Below are positions 8,150 through 16,287 of a stretch of 18,350 nucleotides of DNA, piece by piece. Source of the DNA: JAKORR01 sp964608495 (GTDB lineage Bacteria > Armatimonadota > Zipacnadia > Zipacnadales > FEN-943); the NCBI GenBank assembly GCA_964608495.1, contig CAZSOQ010000101.1, positions 1-18,350 on the forward strand. Reading direction: 5' to 3'. The notes below the pieces were generated by a model. The model saw only the letters and a program-made list of their open reading frames with translations. It was not told the DNA's origin and made no database searches. How positions within the stretch are numbered: the stretch's first letter is position 1; each line of letters begins with the position of its first letter. Both the position numbers and the translations under genes were made by a program.

Positions 8150-9204
8150 TGTACTTCCCCATCGCCGATGTCGTGGTACCGGTATGGGAACTGGTGGGGA
8201 TAGGCTTCGCGGTCGGCGTCTGCGGCGGATTCTGGGGCGTGGGGGGCGGATGGATAGTCACGCCGGCCCTCTACGCTCTCGGGGTACCCATGAACATCGC
8301 GGTAGGTACCGACCTGGCCCACATCGTCGGTAAGTCCATCATCTCCACCTTTCGGCACGCGCGGTTCGGGAACGTGTCCATTAGGCTAGCTCTGGTGATG
8401 GTCCCGGGCACCATGGTGGGGGTGGAGATCGGCGCCCGCATCGTCGAGCATCTGAAGGTCCTCGGCCCCGAGCGCGTGGACAGCGTGATCAGCGTGCTGT
8501 ACATAACGCTGCTCGGCTCGCTGGCGTTGTTCACCTTTGCGGAGGCCCTGAAGGCCAGGCGCGCGCTGGCGCGCAGGAAGCGACGGGAGGCGGTCCAGGC
8601 AAGCCGGGACAGCGTGGCGGACCCGGTCGTCCTCGATGTGGCCGAGTGGGCCCGGAAGCTGCGGATACCCCCCTTCGTGAGCTGCGAGGTGGCGGGTATC
8701 AGGGACGTATCAGTGTGGATGGTGGTCGGCGCCTCGGTGATAACGGGCGTCTTCGCCGGGCTGCTGGGTGTGGGAGGGGGATTCGTGCGGATGCCGATGC
8801 TCGTGTACCTGGTAGGGTGCCCCACGCACGTGGCGGTGGGCACGGACCTGTTGAGCATCGTGATCGCGGGGGCCTACGGGACCTTCACGCACAGTCTGAA
8901 GGGCAATGTGGACGTGCTGATGGCCCTGATGATGCTCATGGGGGCGTCGGTGGGGGCCCAGGTGGGGACCTTCGCCACACGCTAGGTGGACGGCGCGCAG
9001 CTCAGGGCCATGTTCGGACTGGGTGTGCTCGTCGCGGCGGCATCGGTCTTCTCGAAGACTTACCTCAAGATGGACACGCTGTCCCTGCTCCTGGTGGTGG
9101 GCATGGCCGGGGGCATGTGCCTGCTCATCGTCAGCTACCTGGTGCGGGGCCTGCTGCGCGTGGCCGCCGAGCGCGAGACGGCGGACACCACCGAGGTGAA
9201 GTAG
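8149..9204 (+). pseudogene. TSUP (TauE/SafE) family transporter interrupted by an in-frame TAG
   Basis: The start GTG 8149 overlaps the preceding stop codon; GAGAAGG lies at 8132-8138. The frame encodes a typical TSUP carrier with two homologous halves, each with a Gly-rich helix start and a following VGTDL: WGVGGGWIVTP at residues 29-39, and LGVGGGF near 206-212. A hydrophilic loop rich in Arg and Ala joins the halves. TSUP proteins export sulfite, sulfoacetate or related oxyanions across the inner membrane. At 8983-8985 a TAG interrupts the frame after ...GTFATR (codon 279). The same frame then continues with VDGAQLRAMFGLG and two more hydrophobic helices to a proper stop at 9204. The whole 352-codon span looks like one TSUP protein. 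TAG could derive from a Tyr codon (TAC) by one base change. Alternatives are sequencing error, amber suppression, or reinitiation at the adjacent GTG 8986. TAG also ends several intact genes here, so it is not a general sense codon. Confidence 0.85.
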
Positions 9205-9222
9205 CCCCCGGGGCGGCTCGCC

Positions 9223-9237
9223 GGCGTCGCCGACGCC
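9223..9237. terminator. GC hairpin after the TSUP gene
   Basis: GGCGTC-GCC-GACGCC is a perfect 6-bp stem with a 3-nt loop, 18 nt after the TSUP stop and 90 nt before the sulfatase ATG. There is no T-tract, so it is more plausibly an mRNA-stability or partial-termination element inside an operon than a full terminator. Confidence 0.3.
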
Positions 9238-9326
9238 CGTGCCCCGTGCGCACTCTCTCACGCGCGGAGGAAGTGACGCGCCGGCGGGCGAACCGACGGC
9301 GAGTGCCCACGGAGGAGATCCAGCCC

Positions 9327-10625
9327 ATGGCCGAGACGAGACCGAACATACTGATGGTGATCTGCCACGATATCGGGCAGCACTGCGGGTGCTACGGCGC
9401 CGGGGTGAGCACGCCCAACATAGACGCCCTGGCCCGCGACGGCGTGCGCTTCGACAACTACCACTGCACGGCCGCCCAGTGTTCGCCCAGCCGCGGGAGC
9501 ATCATGACCGGCAGATACCCGCACAACAACGGCCTGGTGGGCCTGGCGCACATCGGCTGGGAGCTCAACGCCGGTGAGCGCACGCTGCCCATGTACCTGC
9601 GCCAGGCGGGCTACACGACCCATCTGTTCGGCGTGCAGCACGAGACGGGGGGCGACCCGCGGGGGCTGGGCTACGATCACGTGGAGGCAAGGGGGAGCGC
9701 GGCGAGGGAGCTGAGCGCGTCGCTGAGGGAGTGGCTGCGCGCCTGGGCGTCGGGGCCTCAGCACAAGCCCTTCTTCGTCAACCTGGGCACTGGTGAGCCG
9801 CATCGGCCCTACGAGCGGGAGGGCTACCCGGCCGACGATCCGGCTGAGGTGCAGCCGCTGTACTGGCTGCCCGACCGACCGGGCATCCGCAAGGACATCG
9901 CAGGGCTGAACGGCCTGGTGCGTGCGCTCGACGAGGTGGTGGGCGAGGTAAGGGAAGCCCTGGAGGAGACGGGGCTGGAGGAGAACACGCTGCTGATCTT
10001 CACCACCGACCATGGGCTGGCCATGCCGCGGGCGAAGGGGACCTGCTACGATCCCGGGACGAAGACCGCGCTGGTGATGCGCCTGCCGGGCCGCTGGGAC
10101 GACGGCGCCGTGCACGGCGAGCTTCTGACGAACTGCGACTACCTGCCGACGCTGATGGAGTTCGTGGGCGGGCCGGAACCGAGGGGGATAGACGGGCGAA
10201 GCTTCCTGGGGTTCCTGGACGGGACGGACTACACGCCACGCGAGGACGTCTTCCTCGAGATGACCTGGCACGACAAGTACAACCCCATGCGGGCGATCCG
10301 TACGAACAGGCACAAGTACATCCGCAGCTTCGGCGACCGGCCGCTGGTCTACCTGCCGCTGGACGTGTGGGACGGGCCCGCCGGCCAGGAGATGCGAGAG
10401 GAATACTACGGCGAGCGGCGCCCGGCCGAGCAGCTCTACGACCTGGAGAGGGATCCGCTGGAGATGGAGGACGTGGCCGGCGACCCCGCGTACGCGGAGG
10501 TGCTGGAGGAGCTGCGAGGCCGTGTGGACGAGTGGATGCGGGAGACGCAGGACCGGCTGCTGGAGGGCGACTGGCCGCCCACGCAAGCGCAGGCCGAGCG
10601 CGAGAAGCGCGGGCACGCGAACTGA
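9327..10625 (+). CDS. Type I sulfatase, cytoplasmic (CSPSR motif)
   Basis: 432 residues. ATG 9327 has GGAGGAG at 9311-9317 (9 nt). The alkaline-phosphatase-like sulfatase signature is intact: NILMVICHDIG with Asp15 at the metal site, the formylglycine motif C52-S-P-S-R56 followed by GSIMTGRYPH, and FTTDHG (Asp228, His229) followed by the AMPRAKGTCYDPG strand. Cys52 must be converted to formylglycine; no maturase gene is in the window. The HD-x-G...GCYG start and the LVGLAHIGW block resemble a sulfatase subgroup with His-Asp instead of Asp-Asp, which I recall as largely non-exported. There is no signal peptide, so desulfation would occur in the cytoplasm, releasing sulfate inside the cell. It follows the TSUP gene by 122 bp on the same strand, probably in one operon. 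The substrate (a sulfated sugar is likely) cannot be read from the sequence. Confidence 0.92.
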   Translation: MAETRPNILMVICHDIGQHCGCYGAGVSTPNIDALARDGVRFDNYHCTAAQCSPSRGSIMTGRYPHNNGLVGLAHIGWELNAGERTLPMYLRQAGYTTHLFGVQHETGGDPRGLGYDHVEARGSAARELSASLREWLRAWASGPQHKPFFVNLGTGEPHRPYEREGYPADDPAEVQPLYWLPDRPGIRKDIAGLNGLVRALDEVVGEVREALEETGLEENTLLIFTTDHGLAMPRAKGTCYDPGTKTALVMRLPGRWDDGAVHGELLTNCDYLPTLMEFVGGPEPRGIDGRSFLGFLDGTDYTPREDVFLEMTWHDKYNPMRAIRTNRHKYIRSFGDRPLVYLPLDVWDGPAGQEMREEYYGERRPAEQLYDLERDPLEMEDVAGDPAYAEVLEELRGRVDEWMRETQDRLLEGDWPPTQAQAEREKRGHAN

Positions 10626-10658
10626 GCGGGGCGGTCGCCGAGGCGGGCTCTCACCGCG

Positions 10659-10682
10659 CCCGGGCTTGAAGGAGGGCCCGGG
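10659..10682. terminator. Hairpin between convergent sulfatase and rhaA genes, candidate bidirectional terminator
   Basis: CCCGGGC and GCCCGGG form a 7-bp all-GC stem around a 10-nt loop, centrally placed in the 111 bp gap between the two convergent stop codons. The palindrome GGGGGCCCCC (10681-10690) overlaps its right arm and offers an alternative fold. No T-tract is seen on either strand. Confidence 0.4.
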
Positions 10683-10736
10683 GGGCCCCCAGAGACGTAC
10701 CGGGTCCCGGCTACCCAGATGGCCTAGAGCCTGCGC

Positions 10737-12035
10737 CTAGACGCGCTGGGAGAGGACGGTCTCCTCGTAGCGTCGGACCTCCCGCAGCCAGGCAAGACCC
10801 ACCGGCGTGTCAGCCTGGTGGCAGGCATAGTCCCACACCGCGCCGAAGGGCAGCTCCGCGCGCAACTCCTCCACCGCCAGCTTCGCCGCTCCGTCGTCGG
10901 CGTACTCGGCCTCGCGCGCAAGCTTCCACGGCTCAAGCAGGGCGAAGAGCAGGCCCTTCCTCACCGCACGCACCCCCAGCACCCAGGCCGCCACGCGGTT
11001 GATGCTGGCGTCGAAGAAGTCCGTGGCCCACAGCAGCTTCTTGAGCGCGCCGCTGCGCACGGCCTCGTCGCACAGGGCCCGCAGATCGTCGGTGAATCTC
11101 ACCACGTGGTCACTGTCCCACCGCACGCCGCGGCTCACGTGCAGGAGGATGCGTTCCACGAACATCGCGGTGGCGGAGATCTTGTCCGCCACGCCTTCGG
11201 TGGGATGGTAGTGGCCCATGTCGAAGCAGATCCCGCAGCCGCGGCTGGCGGCATAGAGGAGGTAGAACTCGTGGGAGCCCACGGTGTAGTCCTCGACGCC
11301 GATGCCGAAAAGCTTGCTCTCCACGGTATCCACCACACGCGGCATCTTCTCGGCGAGGACAGCGTCCAGGGCCGCCACGAGCCGCCCGCGCGGACCCGAT
11401 CGGTCCACGGTGCTGTCCTTGCGCCCGTCGGGGATCCAGATGTTGCACACGGTCTCGCCGAGCTGCCGCGCGATGGCGCGAGCCACCTCGCGCGAGGCGA
11501 TGCAGTGCCTGATCCAGAAGTCACGCACGGATTTGCGGTGGTGGGACAGGGTCAGGCCGTCGGCGGCCAGGGGATGGGCGAAGAGCGTCGGGTTAAAGTC
11601 GAGTCCCCAGCCGTGGGCCTTGCACCAGGCGACCCAGGTGGCGAAGTGCTCGGGCCGCAGCTCGTCCCGCGCCACCGGCGCGCCGCCCGTCTCGGCGTAC
11701 ATGGCGTGGATGTTGAAGCGCAGGACTCCCGGGATCAGCCCGGCGGCCACCTCGAAGTCCTGGCGGATCTCGTCGCCGGTCCTGGCCACGCCGGGGTAGT
11801 TGCCGGTGGCCTTGAGGCCGCCGCTGTCGAGGGCGCCGGCGCTGGCCTCCAGCCCTCCCACGTCGTCCGCCTGCCAGCAGTGGGCCGACAGAGGCACGCT
11901 CATCGCGGTCTGGACGGCCCTATCGCAGTCAATGCCCAGGGCGGCGAACCGCTCCTGGGCCAGCTTGTAGGCCTGGGCAAGCTTGCGGGGACTCGTGGCC
12001 TTGCTCTCACCCTCGGGCAGCTTTGCGAAGGACAC
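10737..12035 (-). CDS. rhaA: L-rhamnose isomerase
   Basis: 432 residues from GTG 12035, with GGAGG 9 nt upstream. It interconverts L-rhamnose and L-rhamnulose, the first step of bacterial rhamnose catabolism, in the cytoplasm. The match to RhaA runs the full length: HCWQADDVGG at 52-61, HHRKSVRDFWIRHCIASREV near 165-184, NIWIPDGRKD near 198, VESKLFGIG near 238, HVSRGVRWDSDHVV near 299 and DFFDASINR near 339. The metal ligands I recall for the E. coli enzyme (Glu234, Asp267, His270, His294, Asp302, Asp304, Asp334) all have equivalents here with a constant offset of five: Glu239, Asp272, His275, His299, Asp307, Asp309, Asp339. It therefore looks catalytically complete. It is monocistronic in this window; no rhamnulokinase, aldolase or rhamnose regulator lies beside it. 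It diverges from the GH5-like gene across 229 bp. Confidence 0.95.
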   Translation of the reverse strand: MSFAKLPEGESKATSPRKLAQAYKLAQERFAALGIDCDRAVQTAMSVPLSAHCWQADDVGGLEASAGALDSGGLKATGNYPGVARTGDEIRQDFEVAAGLIPGVLRFNIHAMYAETGGAPVARDELRPEHFATWVAWCKAHGWGLDFNPTLFAHPLAADGLTLSHHRKSVRDFWIRHCIASREVARAIARQLGETVCNIWIPDGRKDSTVDRSGPRGRLVAALDAVLAEKMPRVVDTVESKLFGIGVEDYTVGSHEFYLLYAASRGCGICFDMGHYHPTEGVADKISATAMFVERILLHVSRGVRWDSDHVVRFTDDLRALCDEAVRSGALKKLLWATDFFDASINRVAAWVLGVRAVRKGLLFALLEPWKLAREAEYADDGAAKLAVEELRAELPFGAVWDYACHQADTPVGLAWLREVRRYEETVLSQRV

Positions 12036-12092
12036 CGTGGCTTCCCTCCGTTCAGGGCGCGCTCAAACACGCCCCGCACCGACGGCTTGTCG

Positions 12093-12108
12093 GGCGCGGC
12101 ACCGCGCC
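12093..12108. repeat. Inverted repeat in the rhaA / GH5-like divergent gap
   Basis: GGCGCGG-CA-CCGCGCC, a perfect 7-bp inverted repeat with a 2-nt centre, lies about 58 bp upstream of the rhaA start and 157 bp before the GH5-like start. Its position in the divergent promoter region makes an operator or a leader hairpin possible. No -35/-10 consensus is visible here for either gene. Confidence 0.3.
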
Positions 12109-12217
12109 TGCGGTCGCTCAAGGGACGGTTCGCCCCGGGCGGACGCTATCCTCTCCGCGCGGTCCTGTCCGCCGCGGGCAGGAGGTGGCGGCCCCGGAGC
12201 GGCCGAAGAAGCGCCTC

Positions 12218-12236
12218 GCGCGCCCGCGTGGCGCGC
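12218..12236. repeat. Strong hairpin in the GH5-like gene leader
   Basis: GCGCGCC-CGCGT-GGCGCGC is a perfect 7-bp stem with a 5-nt loop that ends 28 nt before the ATG at 12265. In mRNA it would sit just above the weak ribosome binding site (GGTGGGTGA) and could affect translation or stability. Confidence 0.35.
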
Positions 12237-12264
12237 CCCAGAACCTCCCCCGGTGGGTGATCTC

Positions 12265-14916
12265 ATGCGCATCGTGCTTCTGACGGCTGTGGTCGCCGTG
12301 GCGGGCCTTGGTCTGGCGCAGGCCGCGCTTGCCCAGCAAGCCGCGGCGCCGGACCGCGTGGCGGTCTACGATGTCTTCGAGACGCCGGTGCCCGCCGCGG
12401 ACGTGCCCGAGAACCCCTACGACCCGGAGCAAGTCTCGCTGACGGCCGAGCTCACCGCGCCGTCGGGCAAGCGCACCAGCGCGCCGGGCTTCTTCCGGGT
12501 GGAGCAGGAAGTGGTGACGACGCCCGCCGCCGAGCGCCTGCGCGGGATGAGGCTGCTGAAGGTCTACCTGTCGAAGGGCGGCTGGGTGGGGGGCGACTCG
12601 ATCGCCTACATCGTGGACGACGTGCGGCTGGTGAAGAAGGACGGCACGGAGGTGGTGCTGGGCGACTTCGAGGCGGAGGACCCGCGGTGGTTCGGCACCG
12701 GCGTGCCGGGCGCGATCCAGGACGAGATCGTCCACTCCGGCTCGGGAGCCTTCCGCGCCGACCTGCCCGTCGAGTCGCATGGGCGCTGGCCCGGCATCTC
12801 GATGGACCTCAAGGGCCAGGACTGGAGCGACTGCAAGGAGCTGCGCTTCGCCTTCTACCCGCTCACCAATCACACCGGGGGGACCCTGAGCGTGGAGTTC
12901 TACGCGGGGGAGAACGACAAGCTCAGCCGCAGCTTCCGGGCCGGCGGGGATGGGCTGAAGCTGAACGAGTGGAACGATGTGGCGTGGGACCTGACCGCGA
13001 TTGGGGACCGAAAGGAGTCACGCCCCGCGGGGGAGGGCGGCTTCGCCGTGCGGTTCTGTCCCACGGAGGTTGGGCGGCACAGCTACGTCGTGCGGCGCGA
13101 CGGAACGGAAGGGTCGCTGCTCGAGGGGGCCTTCGAGGCGACGCCCTCCGAGCGGCCCGGTCTCCTGCGGGTGGGCCCGGCCGGCGCGAGCCTGCTGAGC
13201 TTCGAGAACGGGCGGCCGATGGCGCTCGTGGGGGAGAACATGTGCTGGTTCGGGCCCGGGGGCCTGGATGACTACGACCGCTGGCTGACGAGGCTGGCGG
13301 CCGTGGGGGGCAACTACGTCCGCCTGTGGATGGCGCCGTGGTGCTTCGGGATCGAGTGGCAGGAGCTGGGGCGCTACCAGCAGGATCGGGCGCAGGAGCT
13401 GGACTACGTGTTCCGGCGCGCGCGGGAGCTGGGCATCTACATCATGCTGTGCCTGGACTACCACGGGTTCCTGAGGGCCGACGGGTCGTGGGGCGCGTCG
13501 CCCTACAGCGCCGGCCGAGGCGGGCCCTGCCAGAAACCTCCCGAGTTCTTGACGAGCGAGGCGGCCAGGGCGAGCTACAAGAACCGGCTGCGGTACCTGG
13601 TCGCGCGGTACGCGGCCTACGACAACCTGCTGTCGTGGGAGTTCTGGAACGAGGTGGAGCTGATTGACAGCTACGACTCGGACGCGGTGGCGCGCTGGCA
13701 CGCGGAGATGGCGGGCTATCTGCGGGGGCTGGACCCCTACAGGCACATCATCACGACGAGCTACGCGGGGATGAGCGGGGACGAGAAGGTGTGGAGCCTG
13801 CCGGAGATCGAGTACACGCAGGGCCACACCTACGCGGGCACGGACAAGGTGGAGGTGATCGTCGCCGCCGCGCGGGAGCACCGGAGCAAGTACAACAAGC
13901 CCTTCCTGGTGGGCGAGTTCGGTGTCGGCGGAGGAGGAGGCGAGAGCGAGAGTCGCGACCAGGACGGCCTGTACGTGCACAACGGGGCCTGGGGAGGCTT
14001 GATGGCGGGGACGATGGGCACGGCCATGACCTGGTGGTGGGACGGCTACGTCGAGAGGGGCGACATGTACCGCCACTGGGCGCCGATCGCGCGCTTCGCG
14101 ACGGACGTGGCGGCGGACGCGCAGCCCATCGCCGACGAGCGCTTCGAGGCGGCCTATGCAGGCACCCAGGCGCCGGCGCTGTACGATGACGTGGAGGTCG
14201 AGGGGCGCGGGGCCTCGTGGCAGGAGGCGGAGTTCAACAAGCCGGTCACCCTGGCCGTGCCGAGGGACGGCCCGCTGCCCGACCTGGGCACGCTCGCCCG
14301 CGTGCTGCACGGAGTGAGGAACCACCCGACGCTGCACAACCCGGTGACCTTCGAGCTGGACCGCGAGGTGGCCGGGCGGTTCGTGGCCCAGGTGCATGGG
14401 GTCTCGGGCCAGGGCGGCGCGGGGCTGGTGATCTCGGTGGATGGCGAGCCGGTGCTGGAGCGGGACTTCGTGGACGAGGACGACACGACGACCACGCGCT
14501 CGGACTACAACGGCCTGTACGCGGTGGACGTGCCGGTGGGCAAGCACACGGTCACGGTCGAGAATCCGGGCAACGACTGGCTCCTGATCTCCTACATCAT
14601 GGAGGGCTACCGGCGGCTCGACCGGCCGAGCTATCGCGTGCTGGGGGTCGAGAGGGACGGGCGCGGGTGGCTGTGGCTCCAGAATCGCCAGTCCACCTGG
14701 GGCCGCCAGAACCGCAAGCAGCAGGACCCGATGCCGATCCCGGCCAGTGTGCTGACCGTCGCGGGGGTGCCGGAGGGTGAGTACGAGGTGGAGTGGTGGG
14801 ACACGTGGAAGGGCGAGGTGGCGAGCAGGGCGACGGTGCGCGCGGAGCAGGGCCGGCTGCGGCTGGCAGTGCCGGCCTTCGAGCGAGACGTGGCCTGCAA
14901 GATCCGCCCGCGCTAG
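12265..14916 (+). CDS. Secreted multidomain glycoside hydrolase, DUF5060 plus GH5-like catalytic domain
   Basis: 883 residues. ATG 12265 is chosen because a clear signal peptide follows (MRIVLLTAVVAVAGLGLAQ, cleavage near ALA-Q); the RBS is only GGTGGGTGA. About residues 28-92 match the first half of a DUF5060 domain (VFETPVP...NPYDPEQVSLTAEL, PGFFR). The second half appears only at about 250-305 (GGFAVRFCPTEVGRHSYVV, ending near RPMALVGENM). Residues about 92-247 between them look like an inserted galactose-binding-type beta module (IVDDVRL, GDFEAED, SGSGAFRADL). The catalytic TIM barrel spans about 305-600, with WEFWNEVE placing the acid/base at Glu463 and FLVGEFG placing the nucleophile at Glu551, as in clan GH-A/GH5. 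A Gly run follows. Residues about 630-883 form C-terminal beta domains. Exported polysaccharide hydrolase; the bond cleaved is unknown, and a beta-mannan- or beta-glycoside-type substrate is a guess. It begins the plus-strand run that continues with the Gfo/Idh gene 105 bp downstream. Confidence 0.85.
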   Translation: MRIVLLTAVVAVAGLGLAQAALAQQAAAPDRVAVYDVFETPVPAADVPENPYDPEQVSLTAELTAPSGKRTSAPGFFRVEQEVVTTPAAERLRGMRLLKVYLSKGGWVGGDSIAYIVDDVRLVKKDGTEVVLGDFEAEDPRWFGTGVPGAIQDEIVHSGSGAFRADLPVESHGRWPGISMDLKGQDWSDCKELRFAFYPLTNHTGGTLSVEFYAGENDKLSRSFRAGGDGLKLNEWNDVAWDLTAIGDRKESRPAGEGGFAVRFCPTEVGRHSYVVRRDGTEGSLLEGAFEATPSERPGLLRVGPAGASLLSFENGRPMALVGENMCWFGPGGLDDYDRWLTRLAAVGGNYVRLWMAPWCFGIEWQELGRYQQDRAQELDYVFRRARELGIYIMLCLDYHGFLRADGSWGASPYSAGRGGPCQKPPEFLTSEAARASYKNRLRYLVARYAAYDNLLSWEFWNEVELIDSYDSDAVARWHAEMAGYLRGLDPYRHIITTSYAGMSGDEKVWSLPEIEYTQGHTYAGTDKVEVIVAAAREHRSKYNKPFLVGEFGVGGGGGESESRDQDGLYVHNGAWGGLMAGTMGTAMTWWWDGYVERGDMYRHWAPIARFATDVAADAQPIADERFEAAYAGTQAPALYDDVEVEGRGASWQEAEFNKPVTLAVPRDGPLPDLGTLARVLHGVRNHPTLHNPVTFELDREVAGRFVAQVHGVSGQGGAGLVISVDGEPVLERDFVDEDDTTTTRSDYNGLYAVDVPVGKHTVTVENPGNDWLLISYIMEGYRRLDRPSYRVLGVERDGRGWLWLQNRQSTWGRQNRKQQDPMPIPASVLTVAGVPEGEYEVEWWDTWKGEVASRATVRAEQGRLRLAVPAFERDVACKIRPR

Positions 14917-15021
14917 GCACCGCGGAGGGAGGCAGTTGCTGAGGGCGAACCGGGCACTTCCCGACAAGCGCCCGCGGCGTCGCGCCGAGACCGGGCAACC
15001 TGATTCACGGAGCGTCTGACC

Positions 15022-16233
15022 ATGGAACCAATACGAATGCTGCTGATAGGCTGCGGGATGATGGGGGCTCGACACCTGCGCGGGCTGGCGGAGCTGGAGC
15101 GCACCATCCCCGGCAGCGTGGCGCTCGCGGGCGTGTGCGACATGCGCGAGGAATCGGCGGCGAAGGTGGCGGCCGAGGCCGAGGAGCTCTTCGGGGCCAG
15201 GCCCGCCGTGTTCACGGACGTCGGCAAGGCCGTGGCCGAGCTGCCCGACCTACAGGCCGCGGACGTGGTGACGGACCCGCGCTCCCACGACAACCTGGTC
15301 GTGGGACTGGTCCAGGCCGGTGTGGACGTGATCTGCGAGAAGCCCCTGGCGACGACGGTGGCCCGCGCGCTGCGCATGGTCGAGGCGGCCGAGCGGACGG
15401 GGCGGATCCTGGCCGTGGCCGAGAATAACAAGCGCGATCCCATGAACCGCCTGGGCAGAGCGTGCCTGGACGCGGGCCTGATAGGGCGGCCGAACTTCGT
15501 CCTGCAGCTAGGGATCAACCCGGGCGGGCGCATCGTCGCCACGGCCTGGCGGCACCGGCTCGCGATGGGCGGCGTGCTGCTGGACGTGGCGATCCACCTG
15601 GGCTACATCCTCGAGTACCTGGTGGGGCCGATAGACACAGTGTCGGCGCGGGCGCAGCTTGTCCTGGGCAAGATCGCGGGCAAGGAATTCGACGGCACCG
15701 AGGTCGAGGTGGAGGTGGACTCAGAGGACGCCTTCACGGCGGCGCTGACCTTCGCCAGTGGCGCGCAGGGGCACTGGACCTCTCACTTCGCCAGTCCCGG
15801 CGAGACCATGTTCAAGCGACTCGTGATCGGCAGCGAGGGCACGCTGGACTCGCCCGGCGACCGGTCCGGGAGGCCTGTGGTGATCCGGCGCGGTGGGGAG
15901 ACGCTGTCGGGCGAGGACCTGCTGCCCTTGCTGCCGGCGTACCAGCTCAACGACGTCGAGGCGCGGCTCTTCGGCGAGCGCGCGGCGGGCTACTCCTACG
16001 AGGGTCCCGTCACCGACCGCAAGCTCATCGCGGCGGAGATGGGGGATCTGATGGGCGCGATCCGCGAGGGCAGGGCGCCCGAGGCCGACGGCCGAGCGGG
16101 CGCGCGGGCCGTGGCCATCATCTACGCCATGCTGGAGTCCTCGCTGGCCGGGGGGGCCGTGCGTCTGGAGGACGTGCTGTCGGGCGCGGTGCACGCCTAC
16201 CAGGACCGCGTGGAGGCCGCACGCACGACCTGA
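15022..16233 (+). CDS. Gfo/Idh/MocA family NAD(P)-dependent oxidoreductase
   Basis: 403 residues. ATG 15022 has GGAG at 15009-15012 (9 nt spacing). The N-terminal Rossmann fold carries GCGMMG (residues 10-15, GxGxxG). Glu106-Lys107-Pro108 (CEKPLATT) is the family's EKP motif, and DVAIH supplies Asp188 and the catalytic-type His192. The C-terminal half is the usual alpha/beta domain with a long open sheet. There is no Tat or Sec signal, so it is cytoplasmic. Family members oxidise or reduce sugar and inositol hydroxyls with NAD(P); the exact substrate cannot be read. It sits between a secreted glycosidase and a Tat sulfatase (54 bp gap), which suggests a sugar derivative released from the glycan. 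A C3 dehydrogenase partner for the DUF1080 protein is an attractive inference. Confidence 0.93.
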   Translation: MEPIRMLLIGCGMMGARHLRGLAELERTIPGSVALAGVCDMREESAAKVAAEAEELFGARPAVFTDVGKAVAELPDLQAADVVTDPRSHDNLVVGLVQAGVDVICEKPLATTVARALRMVEAAERTGRILAVAENNKRDPMNRLGRACLDAGLIGRPNFVLQLGINPGGRIVATAWRHRLAMGGVLLDVAIHLGYILEYLVGPIDTVSARAQLVLGKIAGKEFDGTEVEVEVDSEDAFTAALTFASGAQGHWTSHFASPGETMFKRLVIGSEGTLDSPGDRSGRPVVIRRGGETLSGEDLLPLLPAYQLNDVEARLFGERAAGYSYEGPVTDRKLIAAEMGDLMGAIREGRAPEADGRAGARAVAIIYAMLESSLAGGAVRLEDVLSGAVHAYQDRVEAARTT

Positions 16234-16287
16234 TCGGCGGGCCGCGCGGCGGGCGTGAGGGCTCGGCCCGATCTGGAGGGATCGGAC

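Noticed and set aside
7973..9204. General reassignment of TAG to a sense codon in this organism
   Set aside because: Several well-defined genes in the window end in TAG at their expected C-termini, so only a local event or suppression is considered.
9258..10616. 452-residue minus-strand open frame
   Set aside because: Antisense to the CSPSR sulfatase gene; no domain and biased composition.
13018..15075. 685-residue minus-strand open frame
   Set aside because: It lies antisense to the well-supported GH5-like gene. The translation is rich in Arg, His, Pro and Val with no domain, as expected from third-position G/C bias.
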